A stretch of 64,000 bases of DNA from Cardinalis cardinalis (Eukaryota > Chordata > Aves > Passeriformes > Cardinalidae). The stretch spans positions 879,316-943,315 of the forward strand of contig JACDOX010000120.1 in NCBI GenBank assembly GCA_014549065.1, given 5' to 3'. Of the stretch, positions 25,401-34,616 are shown in pieces (position 1 is the first letter of the stretch; every line of letters begins with the position of its first letter). The notes under the pieces are model-generated. The model was not told the DNA's origin. It made no database searches and saw only the letters and a program-made list of their open reading frames with translations. A program made the translations under genes and the position numbers.

Positions 25401-28400
25401 TCCATGCAGTTGTGTGGAATATCTAAATTGGGGTGTGCTGTTATGTGAAATACATGAGGAAGGCTCCTGGAGTGGCTCAGGGACATGTCCAGCATTATGG
25501 TGGACAGATGAAATGTCAAGTTTGGAAATGCCTCTTTCTTGGCTGAAGAGGATGATGCTTTTTTTGTCTCTAATTGTCCTGAGAATAACTTGTTTGTGAA
25601 CTCAATTTGTAAGCAACTTGATCTTGTAAAGGAAAGTGTAGTTGATCATTCCACGTTGATTATTTGCAGTTCTTTGAAATATTTTTCTCATTTCTCATCC
25701 AATCCCCTGAGGTTTNCTTGCTTGCCTAGTCATTGAAGAACAGAAGTAAATATAAAACTGTATCAAAATAAAATGCAAGCCCTTGCCCTGGGAGTTAGGT
25801 AATTTGGAGTTCCAATAAATATCTTTGGGGAGAATGCTTGTATTAAGTGCAAAGTAAATGAGAAGAAAATAAGGCTGCACACTCAAATACCCATATGCNT
25901 GGCTTAAGTGATCAAGCACTGGCCTGCAGTATTCATGGCCTGGGGGATTTTGTTCTTTGGAGNCTATGTTGAATCACACTTAAGCTACAGGACTGGGATA
26001 GAATCTGTACTTGTTCAAAAANCACCAAAATTCTGCAATGGGATGTGGTTCTGTTTGTGACTTTCTCTGTCAACTTTTTCTGGACAGTTCTGCCTTCTTT
26101 TATTGATCGTGGGGCNAGACTTGGGCTTTTCTCTCTCAGCCAGGTTATCTAAAGATAAGCCTGTGATGGATGAAACCAGTGGCCAGGTGATACAACNTGG
26201 TCACTGATGGTCTCTGTCTTCTTTAGATGACTCTTTACTGAGGAAAGTGCTACAATTCTAGTTTTCTTTTAGTTGTTTTCTCAGAAATTTAGAGCTTGAA
26301 GTTAGAGCATCTGTGAGTTCTTCTACTTATGTTGGGACATCCACACTGGACAACTTCATTTTCGTGTTTGAAAGTACTACTTATGTTTACAGTGCAGAGA
26401 AGTTGCTTGATTTTAGTATCTGAGGTTTCAAAAATAGTTATTCCAGCAATAAAGAACTAGTGTGTATCCACTTGTAAGTAGACAACAACTGCAGTCATTG
26501 TTGCATGTGTTTCAGTCTGTTGCTGCCATATTTAAAAAATCCAACATATATGCTGCAGTCTTTGAGGAAATTTTGGGTTTTGCCATTAATTGTATCACTA
26601 TCTTCGCTCGTTTACACTCAGTGAGTTTCCTTTGTTTATTTTGTAAAAGTTTGTTGTTTAAAGTAAATGACCAAACTCAAGATTTTCTCANAATATTGAA
26701 TTTAAAGCAACTGGTCTTTCTGTTATTTTATTGAGGTGCATATCGTGATCTGTTCAGATTTTCACATAGGAAATATTTATTCCTTTCAGTACTTAGGATT
26801 TAAATCTTTCTGAAGCAATAGTTCACTAAATTAGAACAGCAGAACCTTCTTGTGACTTAGGGATTGTTTCCGTTNTGGGATACCTATGGCAGAAATTAAA
26901 TTCAGAATTCAAGCCTTTGAATATTATAGGAAAAAGTGCTTGTGAAAATTGTATTGCTTTTTCAGAAATCTNAGGATCTTTGACTTAGGCTGAGTCATCT
27001 GTTCCAGGCATTGACTCCATCTTTGAAGTGNATTTAATGGTATGGTCCAGTTGCAATTTCCTTAGTTTCATTTCATAGCTTTTCTCCATATTTCTNCTCA
27101 CTTCTGCTGGTGAGCAGTTTGATGCTGTTCCAGATAAAATATATTCAAAAACCACTTGATGTCTCTTTGTCCATATTCAGAGGGTAGATTAGTTTTGCCA
27201 CTCCCATAGAATGAGAGTACAAGGATATGGGTGTTGCAGATGTCAGTTGGAGATTTGAAGACTGCAGAACTGAGGAGGGAGTGTGATGTCTGAAGGGTTT
27301 GTCTGTTTGCAGAATTTTGCTTAGCCAAAGCAGAACTGATTTCCTTTTGGTTTTGGTTTAGTTCAGTGTTTCCCTGCAGAGTTCCTGCAGGAACCCAATG
27401 CTGAACCAAGTGTAGTTAATGACATAATGAGGAAAGTTCTTAAGGGGGCTGCAGAGGGAAACTAAATTTAAGAAAATAGAGCACATTAGTTTGAGAATAT
27501 TGATGGCTTTGTAGATTGTGCTCAGCAGGGACAATTGCCAGAAATTGCCAGAAATTTATTAATTAAATAAATTTCAAAAGGCTTTATGAGAAACTGAAGC
27601 TGTGTAAAACAGGTGAAGTAGAAAAGTATTTTGAGCTCACTATTGACTATTTGCTATTAACAGACAAACTGTAGGCCTTTGCTGGTGTTAATTTTATTAC
27701 TAAAAAAATCAGACAATAAATAGCTAAAATGCCTTGGCATCTGTTGAAAAATCTGATAGAAGAAACATTTGCTGCTAAGCATTAATCTTTCAACAGAAAG
27801 AGACAGTATGTCTTTCAACTTGCCTGTGAATTGCTTCTGCAGGTTTGTTCTGNTTTTTAGCAATAGATGCTTAATCTTGCTGCAGCCAGGCTACAAGGGG
27901 TGTGAAGAACACAGTAAACACTGTGGACCAGGTGAGAGTAAAGGTTTGATTCTGAGTTACATGGTGTAAAGTCAGTTACACAAGGTGAGCTTAGTGTCCA
28001 CTTACATTGATGTNGAAGGCACTGACAGTCACTGAAGTACTGAACTTCATTCCTACTCTATAGTACTCCTTTCATACTACTTTTCAGTACTCCTGTTTGT
28101 ATTATTTCTGTTTAAAGAAAAAGAAGGAAAAAATTAAGAAGCCATTAAAAAACATAGTTTACATCATTATGAAGGATTTCCACAGGACTCTCCATTTTGT
28201 GATTGGTTAAGTATTGTGTACTGTATTAAAAATCTGCTGATATACTGAGTGCAATATCACATTGTTATTGAGACATTCAGCATGGGCAAACAGTTTCCTC
28301 ATTATGTTTCAGACTCAGTTATACATAATGTTCTGTTTTGGTTTATTTTAATTTATTTTTTATGATAAGCCTTAAACATTGTACAAATACTGTAGAGGGC

Positions 28401-31400
28401 CAGACTCCTGCTGCATCAAAANATTTGTAATTGTGGTAATTGAGTATGTCAGCTTGGAGTACTGCTATGGATGCATTTGCAGTGAGGCCTGATAGTACTG
28501 TGGGCCTGATGACTGTCACTTCCTAAAAAATTCTTAAGTCTCAGAAACGTTGATCAGAGAAAAAACTTTACATAGTAAGTTTAATGAAAATTCACTACTT
28601 TCTTCTGAAATATGGGATATTCTGAAATTCACTTCCCTCTCACACTGAGAACAAATTTTATTTAGTCAGAAAAAGAACAATGGCCTTCACCTTGCAGCTG
28701 TTGTTTAGGCCAAAATTAAGGTTTCCCATGCTACATGATTTTATTCAGTCATGTTATGACAATATAATTTCAAAATTACTCTGCTGTGACCATACATTTT
28801 TGAAAAGAAAATTAGCAAGTTAAACCAAGAAAATCCTGAACAAAACTCTGATTTTAAAATAGTATGACTGTTTGAATTTCTGACATACCAAAGCTGCTCC
28901 ACTGATTTATCTAATAAATTTTGCTGGTTTCTTTCTCTTGAAATCAGTGCCTGATTTTACTAGAGTTTGTCTAAGAAGTTCTCTAGAAATAGAGATTTTA
29001 GTTTGCTCCATCAATAAACAATGTGGGGGATATATGTCAATAAAGCTGTAGCGTTTGAAGGAGATTTAAAGCTACGTCATTATAGAGAGACAATTTTTCA
29101 TTTTTCAAAAATAATTTCAAGGCGTACTAAGGTAGGTTGACTAGGCTTTTCCATGCAAAAACTCCTAGATGAAAATTTAAACAAAGGACTTGGAACTAAG
29201 TCATGATTGCTTTATAAGATATTCTGTGTAAAAGATACTTTGCTTTTGATTACACTGAAGTCTGTGCTCCTGTGGTATCCCAGACAATTATGTGCCATGT
29301 AATAGTTTCCTTGTTGGGTCAGTCACTTCTGCTCTGTTACTGCTCATCTGCACCACAAATGGTGAGCACAAGCTAGAAAATGAGAAGCTGTAGTGTTTAA
29401 ATGCTCTCAGTTCATCCAGTTTAAAGCTGAAGTCTTCAGTGGTAAGCAGAAAATAAGCATGTAATATTAAATTCCAGGTTCTGCATATTGTTCCAGTGTG
29501 CCAGAGAATGTGCAGTGAGGCTCAGCCAGCTTCCCATCTGCCACAATCGTCAAAAATAATTGTGTAATGGGATAATGGTAGAGCTCTGCTCATGTTGAAC
29601 TGGCTGCTAGAAACCAAACCATACTTAATAAGAAAATGAGTATTGTGAAACAAAGTTTCCACTTGACAAGATTTCGTGCTTTGAGACAGAAGCTCAGGTA
29701 GTGGGTATTTACTTTCCTTTTGTGGAAGATAAATTTGCCTCACCTCATAGTTCATAAGTAAACTATACTGCACTGTAAGTCTCTACTAGAAGACTTTGAA
29801 AATCGATAATAAAATTAATTTTGAAAATACTGCTAGCTTTTATTTGATCATGATATTCAACCAGTGTGAATTACCTTCGGCTGNTCTCATTTTTAGGATT
29901 ACATGAATGGTTATGGACACAAGAGTGTAAGTGTGATTTGAGCTGCACATGGCTTGATAAAACCGTAAGGTCTGATCATTTGTAGTATCATTTATCCTGG
30001 TATCCACAGGCATCTCTAATAAGATGTGAGAATACTTATTTTGTCTTTGACTGTGATGAATTCCTTNTGAGAGTGAACAACTGCAAGGCTGTGTTTCTGA
30101 GTCTGGAGACTGGCAATTTTTGTGTGTTTTCCTTTGAAGTACCAAAGTGCAATTTCAAAGCATGTATTCATTTTCAAAACTATATTTAATAATCTTGTGA
30201 TCAACAGTGAAATTCTTAAATACTGTGTTAAACTGGGGGGGGGCACTGTGGGCCCCAAGTGTATATTGTACAGATTATGAATGGAGAGAAAGAACTTAGG
30301 GAGCAGAAGAAAAGGAATTATCTCCCTTTCTTCTCCCCTGTATGTTTAAGCAGCAATATATCTACCTCACTCAGTGGTAAGGAAGCCATAGAAAGACAAG
30401 ATATTTTAGGTGTTTTCTGCCTATCTACAACTAAAGACAAGAGGAGGTCTGCGTAAATTCTGCCTGCAAACAGCCCTCTATTACCCAAGCCTGTAACAGT
30501 TGTTAGTCTGATACCAGATAATCAAAGATATAAAAAAGAATGGTCAGAATTTGATTTTGCAGAGCTTTACATTTCCTTTGCCTTTTACAGGGAACTGCTG
30601 TTTTCTAAGAAGCTAATTTTTTTTGTTACTTTGAAGCATTCTGATGATAGTTGTTTTCTAGTCTTTCGGATTTCTCAAATTAGCTTCTTTTGTATCCCTG
30701 CTTTTTCTGAATTTTTCCTGCTGTGTTCATGCTCCTGAATTTCAAAATGTGACTGTTAGAACAGCCTTCAGTATGTCACTTCTGATTTCTATTCAGTATC
30801 ATATATTCTGCTTATACCTCTGTATTGTCTCCATTTTGAAACTGTAGTTCAATTGCCTTTTCTCTTTCTTGTTTTTTACCTCCTTTTTGAGATAATCTCT
30901 ACAATAAGTGATAAAAATTCTNACATCTCCTTGAAGTAGTAGAATTAAAGAGCAGAGACTGCAGAGAGCAGAATCCATGAGAAGAGAAAGAGGTATTCGA
31001 AGCCGGCAGCGCAGAAGAGCTGTAAGCTCCCCAGTGAGAAGGAATGCTTAGTTCAGGGATAGACCTAGGACTTGCCTAGTTCAGGAAATTGTCATTACAA
31101 GGCCTGTGTGCCCATGCTTTGCCCTGGTGTCTCAGAAGGGATGTGCTTAGTGCTTACCTGGGTGGTCCTTGCAACTGAGATGGAAAGCAGGGTTATTGAG
31201 CAGTTAGTGAGTGAAGGGGCTGAGGGAATTGGAACCTGGGAAGTGAGCTGGAGCAGAGGGAGCAGGAGATGGAGCCTCTTTGGACAGTGGAGTGAAGAAA
31301 GAAGCAGGTCACTCTTACGCTAACCAGGTCCAAAGTCTGTCATCTTTCTTGTGTGTCCCAATAGTACAGGATCCATTCAGCAGATTTCTGTGTTGCTAGG

Positions 31401-32138
31401 TAGAGAATATGATACCTATTATCCAGCTTTTCTCAGGACATTACTACCTTGAGATAGCTGCTGCTTCTGTGAAGTGTTATATAAATGAGTGTTTATTATA
31501 GATATGTACTTAAAAGGCTGTAGTTGATGCAGTTTAATCTAATTACAAATATCATAGAACATTTTATTCTTCTGCTCCTTGCCCTGCACAGATACCCAAA
31601 TAAAGTTTGAAGTGACTTTAGTATTGCCTGCAAAATATTATCTTCTTGAGGAATACACTTAGTTGTGAAAAGAACTTAGTGANTTATCTAACCTGTACTG
31701 TGGTTAAACTTTGCTTTTCTCCTTTCAGGTCTTGGGCTAAATTTAGATGAACTCCCTGCTCAGATGAGTTTCTCCAACTGGCCTGAAATGAAGAAAAAAT
31801 TTGCATCCATATTTGCACAGAAGACACAGGCTGAGTGGTGCAGCATATTCGATAGCACTGATGCCTGTGTGACCCCTGTTTTATCCTTTGAGGATGCTGC
31901 CTTGCATCAGCATAACAAAGAAAGAAGTTCTTTTATCAAAAATGATCCGGGAGAGATAAGTCCTAGGCCTGCTCCTGTTCTATCAAGGACTCCTGCTGTT
32001 CCATCATGTAAAAGAGATCCTTTTATAGGAGAGCACACAGAAGAGATACTTCTAGAATATGGGTTTACTAAGCAGGAGATCGCTAAACTTCATTCTGATA
32101 AAGCAATAGAAATCAAGGACCTAAAAGCTAGTTTATAG
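13027..32138 (+). CDS. AMACR: AMACR, alpha-methylacyl-CoA racemase (five coding exons, complete)
   Basis: Interconverts R- and S-2-methylacyl-CoA esters so that pristanic acid and bile-acid intermediates can enter beta-oxidation; acts in peroxisomes and mitochondria. Exons 13027-13285, 16033-16176, 18634-18794, 23399-23585 and 31729-32138 join to 386 codons plus TAG, close to the human 382. Family III CoA-transferase fold. Catalytic residues are present: His126 in AGHDINYL, Asp156 in LADFAGGG and Glu241 in GAIEP (human His122, Asp152 and Glu237 as I recall them). The four extra residues lie near 37-50, between VVRVDR and GKRSL. The protein ends KASL, the non-canonical PTS1 peroxisomal signal. 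The start is chosen by homology (MALSGVRVLELAGLAP) with a good Kozak context (G at -3 and +4); the frame stays open upstream in the CpG island. Confidence 0.98.
13600..13737. repeat. 52-bp minisatellite, about 2.6 copies, AMACR intron 1
   Basis: The core GAGCCGAGGGGTCACACCGA and its variants recur, with TGTC at 13602, 13654 and 13706, an exact 52-base period. The unit also includes a diverged GAGACCTGAGTGAGCAGAAG-like half. Copies 2 and 3 are nearly identical; copy 1 is more diverged. Confidence 0.9.
14410..14536 (+). mobile_element. CR1 LINE 3'-end fragment
   Basis: Reads TTAAGGTCAGGTTGGACAGG, GGGGGTTGGAGTAAGTGA, CAGGTCCCTTCCAACCCAAA and CCATTCTGTAAT. This is the classic CR1 3' terminus in sense orientation, truncated at its 5' end. 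Confidence 0.9.
14675..14708. repeat. (CCTTA)n pentanucleotide microsatellite
   Basis: Six to seven tandem CTTAC units with one interruption (TTGCC), followed by TTGTTTG. It lies in AMACR intron 1 and is likely to vary in length between individuals. Confidence 0.9.
15681..15720. repeat. Short tandem duplication (24-base period)
   Basis: AAAAAATGTCTTTTTT occurs at 15681 and again at 15705, separated by TTGAAATG. Simple local duplication in AMACR intron 1. Confidence 0.7.
16033..16176 (+). CDS. AMACR: AMACR coding exon 2
   Basis: Acceptor TCTTTTTAAG ends at 16032 and donor GTAGGC starts at 16177. Encodes residues 87-134 including ENPRLIYARLTGFGQTG and the catalytic His126 in AGHDINYLALSG. Confidence 0.97.
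16177..18633 (+). other. AMACR: AMACR intron 2
   Basis: GT/AG intron of 2.46 kb, AT-rich. I recognise no repeat family, exon or RNA gene in it. Confidence 0.8.
18634..18794 (+). CDS. AMACR: AMACR coding exon 3
   Basis: Acceptor CTTTTGTCAG ends at 18633 and donor GTAAGC starts at 18795. Encodes residues 135-188, with catalytic Asp156 in LLADFAGGG and GKGQVIDASM at the end. The exon ends in phase 0. Confidence 0.97.
18795..23398 (+). other. AMACR: AMACR intron 3
   Basis: GT/AG intron of 4.6 kb. An ancient CR1-like LINE relic occupies about 19580-20530. The rest is AT-rich with no feature I recognise. Isolated N bases are notably rare through introns 2 and 3. Confidence 0.8.
19580..20530 (+). 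mobile_element. Ancient CR1-type LINE relic (reverse transcriptase part)
   Basis: Heavily decayed, in sense orientation. Short translated stretches match the order of motifs in CR1 reverse transcriptase: LDFSKVFTNSHDVL near 19630-19670 (the DFSKAFDTVSHDVL-like box), NKFTDDT near 19880-19900, and SHKLNMSQQ near 20105-20130, followed by sequence like the CR1 3' UTR. Stops and frameshifts interrupt every frame, so it is inactive. Boundaries are approximate. Confidence 0.65.
23399..23585 (+). CDS. AMACR: AMACR coding exon 4
   Basis: Acceptor CTTCAAG ends at 23398 after a T-rich tract, and donor GTGAGT starts at 23586. Encodes residues 189-250: VEGVAYLSSFLWKSQ, GAPFYETYRTSDGKFMAVG and catalytic Glu241 in GAIEPKFY. 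Confidence 0.97.
23655..23855 (-). mobile_element. CR1 LINE fragment, antisense
   Basis: Reads CCACATCCAGTC, CATATCCAGGGACAATGACT, CCACCACCTCCCCAGGCAGA, CCATTCCAGTACTTTATCAC and AAAAACTTCTTCCTAAGAAA, the reverse complement of the CR1 3' region. It starts about 70 bases after AMACR exon 4. Confidence 0.85.
24840..25280 (+). mobile_element. Avian ERV-type solitary LTR relic (probable)
   Basis: Segments such as GGGATAGAGCTGAATATCTT, CACAGTAGCTAGCAGGGGGC, ACACAGGGATGTTTCAGTAA, AGCTGACCAGAGGGACATTC and GCGAGCAATTG occur in the order I know from a common avian ERVL-like LTR family. A GATAAAACT TATA-like element lies near 25140. No retroviral gene is seen on either side, so it is probably a decayed solitary LTR. 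Family name and exact ends are not assigned. Confidence 0.6.
31729..32138 (+). CDS. AMACR: AMACR coding exon 5 with stop
   Basis: Acceptor CCTTTCAG ends at 31728. Encodes residues 251-386: NWPEMKKKFASIF, AEWCSIFDSTDACVTPVL, RDPFIGEHTEEILLEYGF and the C-terminal KASL, then TAG at 32136-32138. Confidence 0.97.
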
Positions 32139-32530
32139 TCTCTGACTATGCATATGAGATAAATTTCAGGCTGATACTGTAAGCTTTTATGCTTTAAAAT
32201 TGAACTATATGACAAGTAAATGTTGGCATAATATTGATTTTAAGTAATTTATATTTTTAAAATTATTGACATTTTAAATTTAATTTGAAAACAGTGAGAC
32301 TTGTGTACTTGTGTACCTGGATGATCTGTTGTCTAGAATGATACTGTAGTTGTGTTCTGAAGATCTACACAGTTTACTTGGTGAACACCTGTAAACTCTC
32401 AGAATGTTGTTTAAATACTGTATCCTTTGGTTTGGTTATTTTAATTCTTAGTTACACCATTGATTTGTAATACGTGTTGTAATTACTTGAAAGCAATTAT
32501 TTTAATAAAATATAGTTATATTCTTCTTAA
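32139..32530 (+). other. AMACR: AMACR 3' UTR (inferred)
   Basis: AT-rich sequence from the AMACR stop codon to shortly after the AATAAA at 32504. A second AATAAA near 32933 could give a longer form. Confidence 0.7.
32504..32509 (+). terminator. AMACR: Polyadenylation signal AATAAA, AMACR
   Basis: Context TATTTTAATAAAATATAG, 366 bases after the stop codon, followed by a GTGATTGTGTTGTTTATT-type GU-rich stretch that suits a downstream element. Confidence 0.75.
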
Positions 32531-34177
32531 ATGAGTGATTGTGTTGTTTATTCATGAATTAGAAGGGATTTTTAATCTATTTTTCATATTAATTAATTTG
32601 CTTTATCATGGTGAAACTATGGTCTAACTAATGCTATTCATTCATGTGCTGTTGCAGAGCTGTTATCTCAAAAGTTGATCTGTTTAACAGCCTGACTGCA
32701 TTTTCTCAATGCAGTCTTCCTGTTATATATTACATTTGGAATATCACCTTGGCTAGAAACTAAATTCAGAATCAAACTTTTTTGTTTTTAAAATGTCTGC
32801 CAACTAATAATCCTTTCCTCTCCTTATGGAAAAATGGTAGGCAACTTTGCTGTGCAGCTTTTAAACAATGGTTATTTGGTTTTCATTTCCTTCAAGCTTA
32901 AACTTTCATTTGAAACCATCTCTTTCAAGACAAAATAAAATACGCTTTTAAAAAGAATAANTTATATGGCATTACTACAGTATTGTCCAATGTGTGAGGA
33001 GTTATGACATGAAGGGTTGGGTGTTTTGATAATTTTGAAGTTNGGTTTGTTGGTTACAAAGGCTTCCAAAGCTGAGCTATACTTCAGCTCATTTTAATGC
33101 GTTGTAGCNAAAATGTCAACATTATTACCATAAAAAAAACTTTACATTCTACAGCATAAACCAGGGCCTGGAAGCAAGAGTTACCTAGTAGGTCCTGGCA
33201 AGTTGTTTAAATCATCAGCAAAAACACCTGGGGTTTCCAGCTGATAGTCTAGTGTAAGCTACTAACATTATACACGGTTGCCGTAGGACTTGGCAAGTTT
33301 CTTAGTCCCAGATGTATCTGATTGTGTTGGAGAAAAATCAGCGTTGTCGAAAGTGATGTCCATCATGGATAAGTTCTGAAACCAGAATTACTGATGTCAA
33401 TTTAAAACCTTGTGTTTCTTCAGGGTAGGTTGGATCAGCTGCCTGCCTCAGGTGGCTAACCTGAAAGGTACAGTTTGAGTAAGGTCATTACAGGTTTCTT
33501 TTAAGGCCTTCCCCTTGCAAGTAAGACTGTTTAAAAAACCCTCTTCTAAGTAATTCTGATGCTCTCTGTTTTCAGAAACCAAGAAATAAGCAGTTATTTT
33601 GAGAGCAGTACACAGGACCTACAAAAAAGTATTCATCAGTTGCTGCTTGACAGATTCCTGCCAAGCATTATATCTGCCTCTAAGGCTCCAGGGCAATGGA
33701 TAGGTTCACTTATCCTTATGAAGTGCCTTGAAATCCTCTTCCAGAGAGATAAGGATTTTTCCCTGCAGGTATGGTCTGATGCTCATGTTTGCTGAATGGG
33801 AAGATGAGGACTGGGTTCCTGGTGTCGCTGCCATCTTACAGCAAGATCTTACAGCAAGAGGAACAGCTTTGTGTCAGGCTAATCCTGTGCCCAGACCATG
33901 TGATGTATGTTCCCGTTGTATGTGTGCTTCATGCGTAAACAGTAATTCCTCAGTTGTGGATAGTNGGGAGCAGTGCAGACGCCCAAAAGCTCAGATCAGC
34001 TAATGTGAACACACGCTTCCCCGCCCCCTTCCTGGCATAACTTGTGATCGCAGAGCCATGAAAGTATGTGAGTCCCTCCCCCAGCACAGACCGATCCCAC
34101 CCGGCATATGATCTGGGCCCCATGTCAGCCGGAGCAGGCAGCACCAGCCTGCCACGGCGCTGNTCGCAGCTGGAGCT
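32531..34177. other. AMACR-SLC45A2 intergenic spacer and SLC45A2 promoter/5' UTR
   Basis: Short 1.6-kb spacer between two genes on the same strand. The left part is AT-rich. From about 33990 the sequence becomes GC-richer and should hold the SLC45A2 start site. No clear TATA box. A CATGTGA E-box is at 33897-33903. An in-frame TGA at 34109-34111 precedes the SLC45A2 start. Confidence 0.7.
33897..33903 (+). promoter_or_regulatory. CATGTGA E-box (MITF-type) upstream of SLC45A2
   Basis: CATGTGA 275 bases before the SLC45A2 start codon. MITF binds CATGTG cores and SLC45A2 is an established MITF-dependent pigment gene. The match is seen; binding is inferred. Confidence 0.4.
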
Positions 34178-34616
34178 ATGACCTTAACGAAAGAGAGCTT
34201 CCACGGGGCTCTCCTGCCCGCCTCTGGAGTGGCCAAAGCCGACATGGATGGCACCAGGGAGAAGGAGGAGGCTCCAAGGCAGGCACTGGTGAGGACTGGA
34301 GCAGCGGTGCCCAGGAGGCGAGCGGTGGGAAGGCTGGTCATGCACAGCATGGCCATGTTCGGCCGGGAGTTCTGCTATGCCGTGGAGGCCGCCTTTGTCA
34401 CGCCGGTGCTGCTCAGTGTAGGGCTGCCCAAGAACCTCTACAGCCTGGTGTGGCTCATCAGCCCTATCCTGGGCTTCGTGCTGCAGCCCGTGGTAGGTTC
34501 AGCCAGTGATCACTGCACCTGTAGCTGGGGCAGGAGGCGACCTTACATTCTGGGTCTGGGCATCATAATGCTGTTAGGCATGGCTTTGTACCTCAATGGG
34601 GACGTGATGATCTCAG
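34178..34616 (+). CDS. SLC45A2: SLC45A2 coding exon 1
   Basis: Encodes residues 1-146: a poorly conserved N-terminal tail with Lys/Arg clusters, then TM1-TM3. Contains GREFCYAVEAAFVTPVLLSV and SASDHCTCSWGRRRPY. Donor GTGAGT starts at 34617. Confidence 0.96.

Larger units (their letters stand above)
23586..31728 (+). other. AMACR: AMACR intron 4 (8.1 kb)
   Basis: Contains an antisense CR1 fragment (23655-23850) and an ERV-type LTR relic (24840-25280). The remainder is AT-rich and I see no further exon. A G9 homopolymer lies near 30235-30243. A GC-richer patch at 30950-31330 is unassigned. Confidence 0.8.
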
